The position numbers were made by a program, and so were the translations under genes. Below are positions 1-7,000 of a DNA stretch of 17,109 nucleotides, one piece after another. The stretch's first letter is position 1, and every line of letters starts with the position of its first letter. The notes under the pieces are model-generated. The model worked only from the letters and a program-made list of their open reading frames with translations, did not search any database and was not told the DNA's origin. Source of the DNA: JBFXDW01 sp050180745. Its GTDB lineage: Bacteria; Pseudomonadota; Alphaproteobacteria; UBA9219. The stretch spans positions 1 through 17,109 of the forward strand of contig JBFXDW010000037.1 of the NCBI GenBank assembly GCA_050180745.1, read 5' to 3'.

Positions 1-48
1 TAGGCAAAACACCGTCACATATAATGTTGTTTTCATATACCTATTCAT
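1..48 (-). CDS. Start of a probable immunity protein for tip 4 (cut by window edge)
   Basis: A minus-strand frame opens with ATG at 48 and runs off the left edge, giving MNRYMKTTLYVTVFCL. A strong ribosome binding site (AGGAG, about 7 nt upstream) and a start 10 bases after the TAG stop of the tip-4 cassette support it. The basic start followed by a hydrophobic run looks like a signal peptide or membrane anchor, as expected for an immunity protein acting at or outside the inner membrane. By position it is the partner of tip 4. Only 16 residues are visible, so its family cannot be named. Confidence 0.6.
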   Translation of the reverse strand, partial: MNRYMKTTLYVTVFCL

Positions 49-58
49 GCGCTTACTC

Positions 59-502
59 CTACTTAATCTGAGGCATAAAAGAACCATTATATTGGACAGC
101 CCTATTTAGTCGCTTTTTGTCAAGAAGATCTGACTCATATTCATAAATTTTAGGCAGATAGCTCCCATTCTCTTGTAAAGAAGCATTAAGTCTTTCCTTT
201 TCCTTTACAGCAAATTCTTTACGAGAAGCATAGCCCTGACATGTAGACTGACTTTCCATATAGGATATATATAATGTTTTTAAATCATAAGTAAATTGAG
301 CAATAAATTCCTTACTTAATGGATCCCATGTCCACTGATCATTATATGGCTTACTTGAGGCAGTTAAGCCTTCCCTTACTCCCACCAGAGCATCTCGAGT
401 AGTGCTATATGTATCATAGATAGTATAATATGGATTTTCTATCAACCCACTCGGATCGACGTTGGTGACTGGATCACCGCCGACGTAGGCGTAGGGGTTC
501 AT
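59..502 (-). CDS. Displaced Rhs C-terminal cassette 4 (core fragment plus unknown toxin tip)
   Basis: The first ATG (502) gives 147 residues, but the Rhs-core frame continues upstream to about 610 (GQTYDAETGFFYNLNRYYDP...), so the module is about 183 residues with no obvious start of its own. The core ends in the hallmark NVDPSGL. The following 127 residues are a variable tip, normally the toxic part of an Rhs protein. I do not recognise the tip. It is rich in Tyr, Lys and Glu and carries an internal duplication: ERLNASLQENGSYLPKI is echoed about 26 residues later by KRLNRAVQYNGSFMPQI. It follows the immunity gene of cassette 3 and precedes a new signal-peptide gene. It lacks a clear ribosome binding site and may be silent unless recombined onto the full-length Rhs gene. 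Confidence 0.7.
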   Translation of the reverse strand: MNPYAYVGGDPVTNVDPSGLIENPYYTIYDTYSTTRDALVGVREGLTASSKPYNDQWTWDPLSKEFIAQFTYDLKTLYISYMESQSTCQGYASRKEFAVKEKERLNASLQENGSYLPKIYEYESDLLDKKRLNRAVQYNGSFMPQIK

Positions 503-610
503 GCCTCCGGCTAGGCCGATCGGGTCGGGGCGGGTATATCTCCCCGTCGCGGGGTCATAGTAACGGTTCAGGTTATAGAAGAACCCTGTCTCCGCATCGT
601 AAGTCTGACC
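443..610 (-). repeat. Rhs-core repeat, copy 4 (168 bp)
   Basis: This copy matches 4395-4562 at the end of the full-length Rhs gene with only two differences that I can see (near 479 and 494). Identity stops abruptly after GGTCAGACTTACG read on the minus strand, 10 bases after the stop codon of the preceding immunity gene. It is the shortest of the four core copies and is closer to the full-length gene than copies 2 and 3: it shares the GACTGGATCA and TCATAGTAACGG variants. Confidence 0.9.
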
Positions 611-620
611 AGAGTGGGCG

Positions 621-989
621 TCATCTAATAGTACAAGACATGTCCATAAGAATTATCGTCACTGCAAAAACTACAGCAAACAACAGCCAAATCATCATTA
701 TAGACACATAATTTCTCGTGGCTTTTTTTTCTTTCTTTATACACAGTTTCTTTGGATCTTGCGTCTTCCGTAGATACTCAACCATAGCCCGTAATTCTTT
801 AACAGCATGAAAATGTTCTTCAAATATAGGGTCTAATTCGTAACAACGTTCTCTGTAAGAATCTATAATTTCATCATCTTGAGTAGTATCGACAAAATTA
901 TTCCATTCCATAAAATAGGATGATTTTTCTTCCAAGAAACGTTCAATGACACCTGCCACTTCTTCTGAGTTCATATTATTTTTCCACAT
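621..989 (-). CDS. Small tail-anchored membrane protein, probable immunity to tip 3
   Basis: The 122-residue protein has an acidic, helical N-terminal part (about 1-75), a basic stretch (KKLCIKKEKKATR, about 80-92) and one C-terminal membrane segment (about 94-115). The basic flank before the helix suggests the N-terminal part is cytoplasmic. The start at 989 has a good ribosome binding site (AAAGGA, 8 nt upstream) and lies 22 bases after the stop of cassette 3. Position directly behind an Rhs tip is the standard place for a cognate immunity gene. I recognise no family, so the immunity role is inferred from context. Confidence 0.65.
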   Translation of the reverse strand: MWKNNMNSEEVAGVIERFLEEKSSYFMEWNNFVDTTQDDEIIDSYRERCYELDPIFEEHFHAVKELRAMVEYLRKTQDPKKLCIKKEKKATRNYVSIMMIWLLFAVVFAVTIILMDMSCTIR

Positions 990-1011
990 GCTGGTAGTCC
1001 TTTCAAACAGT

Positions 1012-1761
1012 TTATGGCTTTGGCGACGTAAACCAATATTTCGGAGGCCACAAAGTTATATGCGGATCTTGTGGCTTTATTTTTTCTATCAACTTTCCTC
1101 CAATGCGAAATGTGTATTCGTCTCCCAGTTTACTCCATCCAACTCTAAGAGAAGAAGCAGAATTCAGAATTGGTCTATTACCTGCATAACGTGTTCCAAA
1201 AAGAATGCCACTTCGTACTGCCGTAATATCTGCAGCAACACCACAAGTTACAAGACCTGCCCCAGCTGCCGCCATATAGTAGCCAACTTCTGGGTTATCC
1301 GCAGTATATTTTAGAACTGGATTCTTCAATATCCATTCTTGCTGGCTTGGTGTAAATTCGATCAACCCACTCGGATCGACGTTGGTGGCGGGATTCCCGC
1401 CGACGTAGGCGTAGGGGTTCATGCCTCCGGCTAGGCCGATCGGGTCGGGGCGGGTATATCTCCCCGTCGCGGGGTCGTAATACCGGTTCAGGTTATAGAA
1501 GAACCCTGTCTCCGCATCGTAAGTCTGACCCGGAAAGCGATTGTTGTACACAAAATCCTTGCTCGAGCCACTGGGCCGCTGGTCAGGGGCTCCGCGCCCA
1601 AACGCATCATGCCGCCAACGCCACACAGGCTTGTTCGTGCCGTCCACTATGTACCGCGGCTCTCCCTGAAGACCACAGGCTACAAAGTACAGCTCTCCAT
1701 CCTTCAGAACTCCGATCGGCATATACCCGTCTCGGCTTCCATAATCCGCTACATTCGGCAT
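1012..1761 (-). CDS. Displaced Rhs C-terminal cassette 3 (core fragment plus unknown toxin tip)
   Basis: From ATG 1761 the frame encodes 249 residues: about 133 of Rhs core (MPNVADYGSRDG ... RYYDPATGRY ... NVDPSGL), then a 116-residue tip. Core homology extends upstream in frame to about 1797, where it meets the stop codon of the preceding immunity gene. The tip has a Gly/Ala-rich hydrophobic stretch (about residues 160-182) and a compact C-terminal block, LRVGWSKLGDEYTFRIGGK followed by HITLWPPKYWF, that looks like a small beta-rich catalytic or binding fold I cannot name. No zinc, HNH or lipase motif is evident. No clear ribosome binding site precedes 1761. It could be a silent donor cassette or be translated at low level after the upstream immunity gene. 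Confidence 0.75.
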   Translation of the reverse strand: MPNVADYGSRDGYMPIGVLKDGELYFVACGLQGEPRYIVDGTNKPVWRWRHDAFGRGAPDQRPSGSSKDFVYNNRFPGQTYDAETGFFYNLNRYYDPATGRYTRPDPIGLAGGMNPYAYVGGNPATNVDPSGLIEFTPSQQEWILKNPVLKYTADNPEVGYYMAAAGAGLVTCGVAADITAVRSGILFGTRYAGNRPILNSASSLRVGWSKLGDEYTFRIGGKLIEKIKPQDPHITLWPPKYWFTSPKP

Positions 1762-1797
1762 GTAAATCGTCTCCGTAGAGCTCTCTATCGTCGCGCT
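1363..1797 (-). repeat. Rhs-core repeat, copy 3 (435 bp)
   Basis: This copy corresponds to 4395-4829 of the full-length gene with the same length and no indel, and with scattered, mostly synonymous differences (for example NPAT here, DPVT there). Homology ends 3 bases before the stop codon of the upstream immunity gene (1801-1803). The core frame is in register with that stop codon. Confidence 0.9.
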
Positions 1798-1800
1798 CGA

Positions 1801-2085
1801 TTATACAGGAAACCCATTCTGCCAGAAGAACATAAAGAGTAAGAACTCAAAAAAATACCGCAATGCAAAAACTAGAAACAAAAAAACCAACCCTACGTAT
1901 AGCGTAAAAAAACCATAGTAACGTATAATTCTTATCGCACAAAATATACTTAATACCGACAAAAAAAGGCTTACACCAAGTATATATGGTCCAAAATATA
2001 TGGCATATATACGCGCAGAAAGAATAGAAACAATGACAAACGGTAGCCAAAGCGAAACAATATGCTTAATTTTCTTTTGGTTCAT
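1801..2085 (-). CDS. Multi-pass membrane protein, probable immunity to the phospholipase-like tip 2
   Basis: I choose ATG 2085 (94 residues, MNQKKIKH...) over TTG 2097. The ATG overlaps the TGA stop of cassette 2 as ATGA, the usual arrangement for translational coupling, and has a GGGGA ribosome binding site about 6 nt upstream. Almost the whole protein is hydrophobic, with three or four membrane segments (near residues 9-30, 33-55 and 60-90) and few charged residues. A small integral membrane protein coupled to a phospholipase-like toxin fits an immunity factor protecting or shielding at the membrane. The family is not recognised; the role rests on position. Confidence 0.7.
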   Translation of the reverse strand: MNQKKIKHIVSLWLPFVIVSILSARIYAIYFGPYILGVSLFLSVLSIFCAIRIIRYYGFFTLYVGLVFLFLVFALRYFFEFLLFMFFWQNGFPV

Positions 2086-3263
2086 TTTTGTCCCCAATTG
2101 CTAAATAAGAACTGGGCCATAACTCGATAACGCCGCGCACTTTCTTCCGTCCCCGTAACAGGAGGAACAGGCCACTCACGAGGATCACTGCTTAACCCTT
2201 CCAAACCCTTCACAAGAGTTTGGTCACAAGACTTCATACCGATAGAGCGAACTTCCTCTATAGAAATCTTACTGGTATATAGATAACAATCGTCATGTGC
2301 TTGACACAAATTATCTAAGCTATCAACTGGCTTCTCCGTTCCTGTTTGATGTAGCAAAGGAGTATATTGTCTTCCACTCCACTTCCCACCACACCAATTG
2401 CCATATGTAGGACCAGTTGTTAAACTAAACGGATTTCTTCCTCCAGTTCGATTAAAGAAATCAATCTCAACCAACCCACTCGGATCGACGTTGGTGACGG
2501 GATTTCCGCCGACGTAGGCGTAGGGGTTCATGCCTCCGGCTAGGCCGATCGGGTCGGGGCGGGTATATCTCCCCGTCGCGGGGTCGTAATACCGGTTCAG
2601 GTTATAGAAGAACCCTGTCTCCGCATCGTAAGTCTGACCCGGAAAGCGATTGTTGTACACAAAATCCTTGCTCGAGCCACTGGGCCGCTGGTCAGGCGCT
2701 CCGCGCCCAAACGCATCATGCCGCCAACGCCACACAGGCTTGTTCGTGCTGTCCACTATATACCGCGGCTCTCCCTGAAGACCACAGGCCACATAGTACA
2801 GCTCTCCATCCTTCAGAACCCCTATCGGCATATACCCGTCTCGGCTTCCATAATCCGCCACATTCGGCATGTAAATCGTCTCCGTCGAAGAGAGTATCTT
2901 CGTGCTGTTTAGCGCTTGTTTATACTCACCGATAATCCGATGATCTGCATCATACGCGTATAAAACTTTCCCCGATGACAGACCAAACTTATGTGTCCGC
3001 TCACCTAATCCATTATAACGGTATAACGCAAAATCATGATTATGCCTAGAAGCCGCGATATACATACGCTCCGTACCATCATAGCCCATAATAACATCTG
3101 AAGTTTTCGTCAGGCTGCCCGTTGGGTTGTAACCAAAGGACCGCGTCCCGTTCCCATAATGCTCCCCGACAATCCGGTTGCTATCGTCCGCGATCTTATA
3201 GGAAGAAGAGGCTCCATTCGCCGTATCATCAAAGCGGTTTCTAGAATCTTCAGCCCAAAGCAA
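2082..3263 (-). CDS. Displaced Rhs cassette 2 with phospholipase A2-like toxin tip
   Basis: The open frame of 393 residues begins at a TTG (3263), 12 bases after the Sel1 immunity gene, with only a weak ribosome binding site. Residues 1-264 match the last part of the full-length Rhs protein. Roughly the first 125 are diverged (NRFDDTANGASSSYKIA versus NRIDDAANGATSSYKIA), and the last ~138 are almost identical, ending in NVDPSGL. The 129-residue tip has the signature of secreted phospholipase A2: a Gly/Cys-rich putative calcium loop (GNWCGGKWSG, about 288-297) and the catalytic block CQAHDDCY (about 320-327) with the His-Asp pair at H323/D324 and flanking cysteines. It is therefore predicted to cleave the sn-2 ester of membrane phospholipids in the target's periplasm. 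It is missing the N-terminal export and shell regions, so alone it is an orphan module. Confidence 0.8.
   Translation of the reverse strand: MLWAEDSRNRFDDTANGASSSYKIADDSNRIVGEHYGNGTRSFGYNPTGSLTKTSDVIMGYDGTERMYIAASRHNHDFALYRYNGLGERTHKFGLSSGKVLYAYDADHRIIGEYKQALNSTKILSSTETIYMPNVADYGSRDGYMPIGVLKDGELYYVACGLQGEPRYIVDSTNKPVWRWRHDAFGRGAPDQRPSGSSKDFVYNNRFPGQTYDAETGFFYNLNRYYDPATGRYTRPDPIGLAGGMNPYAYVGGNPVTNVDPSGLVEIDFFNRTGGRNPFSLTTGPTYGNWCGGKWSGRQYTPLLHQTGTEKPVDSLDNLCQAHDDCYLYTSKISIEEVRSIGMKSCDQTLVKGLEGLSSDPREWPVPPVTGTEESARRYRVMAQFLFSNWGQK
2472..2885 (-). repeat. Rhs-core repeat, copy 2 (near-identical part)
   Basis: This copy corresponds to 4395-4808 of the full-length gene and is nearly identical to it. 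Beyond 2885, towards 3263, the protein homology continues but the DNA diverges strongly. The sharp change from near-identity to divergence inside one open frame suggests gene conversion of the 3' core. Confidence 0.85.
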
Positions 3264-3275
3264 CAGGCACTTCTC

Positions 3276-3995
3276 TTACTTGTCATCTGGTTTTACGTCT
3301 GGATAACGTCCTGTTTCTTCCAACCCTTTTAACAGTAACTCAGCTTCTTTAATTTGCGAAGCGGTCATTTGTTTTTTGAGCAACTCAATCCCAGCCTCCT
3401 TTTCCTTAGAAATCGGAGCTTTTGTAAAATTCATCCAAAAATAGGCCTTTACTAAATCTTTCTTTACACCTTCACCTTTGTAATAAGACCTGCCAAGGTT
3501 CTCTTGTGCAACAGCTTCTCCAGAAAGAGCGCCCTTAAGAAACCATTTTGCACCTTCGTAAGAATCTTTTGGCACCCCGTATCCCATAGTGTAAAGCCAT
3601 CCCAATTTCGTATATGCTATGGTAAAATTATGACTAGCTGCCTTTTTACACCAACCAATTGCTGATTCATAATTTCTCATTTCGGGAAGATTCATGTAAA
3701 AAAAACAAAGAAGAAGTTGCGCATTGGGAAGTTCCTGTAACGCTGCTTTTTTGATCCAATACTCCGCTCTCTTATAATCTCTTTCTATGTTCTCTTTCTT
3801 GTGGCCATTGAAATATAGTTTGCCTAACTCTAACTGCATTTCAGCCTCACCTTCTTCTGCAAGTTCTTTTAGCATAGCGATTTGATTTTTAGTGATAGAC
3901 TCCGTGCTTTCATTAAAAGCAGAAGCTTCCATAATCGACGTTATCAATAAGAAAAGGATACAGACGATTATCCTCTTATTAAATTTCCTATGCAT
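3276..3995 (-). CDS. Exported Sel1-repeat protein, probable immunity to Rhs tip 1
   Basis: I prefer ATG 3995 (239 residues, MHRKFNKRIIVC...) because AAGGAA lies 6 nt upstream. An in-frame ATG at 4016 adds seven residues but has no ribosome binding site. The N-terminus is a Sec signal peptide: basic start, hydrophobic core IVCILFLLITSIM, and a likely cut after EASA. The mature part contains several Sel1-like (TPR-related) repeats, for example ELGKLYFNGHKK, KLGWLYTMGYGVPKDS and NLGRSYYKGEGVKKDL, each followed by an A-x-x-W-x-x-K/N helix. Sel1-repeat proteins bind protein partners and are known as periplasmic immunity proteins of some phospholipase effectors. Located 10 to 31 bases behind the full-length Rhs gene, it should neutralise tip 1 in the periplasm. 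The function is inferred from family and position. Confidence 0.8.
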   Translation of the reverse strand: MHRKFNKRIIVCILFLLITSIMEASAFNESTESITKNQIAMLKELAEEGEAEMQLELGKLYFNGHKKENIERDYKRAEYWIKKAALQELPNAQLLLCFFYMNLPEMRNYESAIGWCKKAASHNFTIAYTKLGWLYTMGYGVPKDSYEGAKWFLKGALSGEAVAQENLGRSYYKGEGVKKDLVKAYFWMNFTKAPISKEKEAGIELLKKQMTASQIKEAELLLKGLEETGRYPDVKPDDK

Positions 3996-4025
3996 GATGA
4001 TTCCTTTTCTATCCATAACGCCATT

Positions 4026-7000
4026 TTACGGTGCTGGATCGCGAAGATACTGAAGACGAGAGAGATGTTCCTTTTCTCTTTTTTCCATAAGTTTAACATC
4101 ATTATTGACGTAACGATTTATATCATCTGGATCTTGCTGCTTCTCTAAATAACCCTTTGCTAAGCTAAGCACCTCGGAAGTTCCAACCACAGGCACTGGC
4201 GCCCCAGCAGCCACGGATGGAGCTATTTCAGCTGAAGAAACAAGAGCCGAGCCGCACCAATCTATAGCTCCGCTAGCTTCTCTTTGCACACTCTCACCAA
4301 TAGTAGATATAATATCTGCTATTTTCCACCAAATCTCACTACCACTTTGTCCTGATCTTTCTAAGATGCTAAGACGTTGAAGATTTACGTTCTCCAACCC
4401 ACTCGGATCGACGTTGGTGACTGGATCACCCCCGACGTAGGCGTAAGGGTTCATGCCTCCGGCTAGGCCGATCGGGTCGGGGCGGGTATATCTCCCCGTC
4501 GCGGGGTCATAGTAACGGTTCAGGTTATAGAAGAACCCTGTCTCCGCATCGTAAGTCTGACCCGGAAAGCGATTGTTGTACACAAAATCCTTGCTCGAAC
4601 CACTGGGCCGCTGGTCAGGCGCTCCGCGCCCAAACGCATCATGCCGCCAACGCCACACAGGCTTGTTCGTGCTGTCCACTATGTACCGCGGCTCTCCCTG
4701 AAGACCACAGGCCACATAGTACAGCTCTCCATCCTTCAGAACCCCTATCGGCATATACCCGTCTCGGCTTCCATAATCCGCCACATTCGGCATGTAAATC
4801 GTCTCCGTAGAGCTCTCTATCGTCGCGCTGTTGCGGGCCTGCTGATACTCCCCGATAATCCGCTGATCCGCATCATAAGCATACAAGACACGCCCCGTTC
4901 CTGTCGAGCCAATCTTATACGTCCGCTCATTCAACCCGTTATAGAAATAGGACGTAAAAGCGTTGCTCGTTCTAGAGGCCGCCATAGACATCCGCTCGGC
5001 TTCGTTATAACCTATCGACAGGCCCTTGTTTTGTGCCAACCCTCCCGTTGCGCTATAGCTCAACGCGATCCTCCCGTTGCCATCTTCGGTCACGACAATC
5101 CGGTTGCTGGTGCTCGCAATCTTGTAGGAAGAAGTCGCACCATTCGCTGCATCATCTATTCGGTTCTGGTTGGGATCTACGCCATAGCTCTCAGACGAGG
5201 GCCCTGCATCGCGGCTCAACAACGCCCCATCGTCATAATAGGAATAGCTCGTATCCTGTCCGTTATCCGTAAACCCAACAAGCTTATCTGCAGAATCATA
5301 CGTGCATGTAAAATAGTCGCCTAGTCGTGCCTGTTGGTCTAACCGGCCGTGGGCATCAAAACTGCGATATAAGGTTGAGCCATTTCCCGTTATCCACCCA
5401 TTCACCGGACCAAATGGCTGATGTGTTGCCCTCATGACCAAGGTCTGCCCATTCACTTTGATGTCAGACAGGTTGCCCGTCTGATTATCGTACTGATAGC
5501 TCACTTCTGCTCCAGAAGGATAAGTCACACCAACCAGCTGTCCTGCCCCGTTATACGAATACGCGCTCTCTAAAACCTTCGGGCCGATCTTAACTTCTTT
5601 CCCGATCATCCGCCCATGCTCGTCATAGGTAAACGCGGTCGAGCTTGAACCGTTGCTCATATGAATACCCGTCATATGGCCTACACCATGCGCTCCCTCG
5701 TCATAGGTATATAAGGTCGTCTTCCCGTTCGCATAGGCAACAGACACCATGCGGTTCAACGCATCATATTTCATGACTCGGGGTTCCGCTTTGGCATTCG
5801 TCACCGCAACAACATTACCTGCTCCATCATATTCGTATGAGGTCTCTCCGCTGTCTGGGCTGTTAACGCTCAAGCGGTTGCCAAAAGCGTCATAGCTATA
5901 GCGGGTCGTCAGATTACGAGCATCGGTTGCCTGGATAACCTCATCATAACGATTATACGTAAAGCGGCTATGATAGGAGGCTGGATTCACCGTCTGTACA
6001 AGGCGATTCAAATTATCATAATCATATTGGCTGGTAAGGCCTGTCCCATCGGTAGAAGTAATCACATTCCCGTTAGCATCATAACTATACTGAGTGTTTT
6101 TATCCGTAGTCACTCGATTAAGATCATCATAGGAATACCCCACCATACGTGCCAGATTGCCCGTTCGATCCGCCACAGTTTCACTCAACACATTCCCCGC
6201 TTCATCAAGCTGGTATTTGATCGAGTTCCCTTGCGCATCTGAAACGCTCGTCAGACGATGCGCCGCATCATAGCTATAGGAAAGATAAGAGCCATCAGGA
6301 CGCGTGAGCTTGCTTAAAAGCCCCACGAAGTCATATTCATAGCGCGTGACCTCGCCGCCTGTGTTTTTCTCAATCAAGCGCCCTCGTTCGTCATACTCGT
6401 ATTGCGTCACGAGGCCATTCGGATCGGTGACCTGCAACAGGTTGCCGTTGGCATCGTACCGATCATAACTCGTTTTATGCCCCAGCGCATTCCTCACAGA
6501 AGCAAGGTTGCCATAGCTGTCATAGGTGAAGTTCGTGACATCCTCGACATCGCTGCGAGGCCCATCAATCTGCACAAGTTGCGCATCATCATTATAGCTA
6601 TACGTCCATACATGGGAAGCTCCACCGCCAGAAACCGTACGACGCAACAACGTGCCGTCTTGGTTATAGCTGAAGCTTGTCACTCTTTCCCCGTCCGTGA
6701 TCTTGGTCGGCAGCCTGAAGCTCGCGTGCCATTCCGTAGTAATCGTGCGCTCATCCTCTGTCCCTACAGCCTCGGTCCGCGATATCTCCAGCCCGCGGTC
6801 ATTACGAACATAGCTTGTCATATTCCCGTTATTGTCAGTCCGGCTCGCTAGCAAGCCAGTGTTAGGGTCATACTCGTAAGCCCGCGCACCACAATTGCAG
6901 GAAGAATTTTCAACCTCAGTTGGTTTGACCTGTCCAAAAACAGTTGCAAAAGAAATAGCCCGTTGTCCACCGCTCGGTAGAATAACACTCGCTGCATCAT

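Noticed and set aside
1609..1842. Plus-strand open frames inside the Rhs core copies (also near 2718 and 4641-5324) that encode near-identical proteins
   Set aside because: They are antisense shadows of the repeated Rhs core; they recur only because the core recurs.
443..4829. The four direct repeats as a CRISPR array or insertion sequence
   Set aside because: Each repeat is coding Rhs core of different length; there are no short spacers, terminal inverted repeats or transposase.
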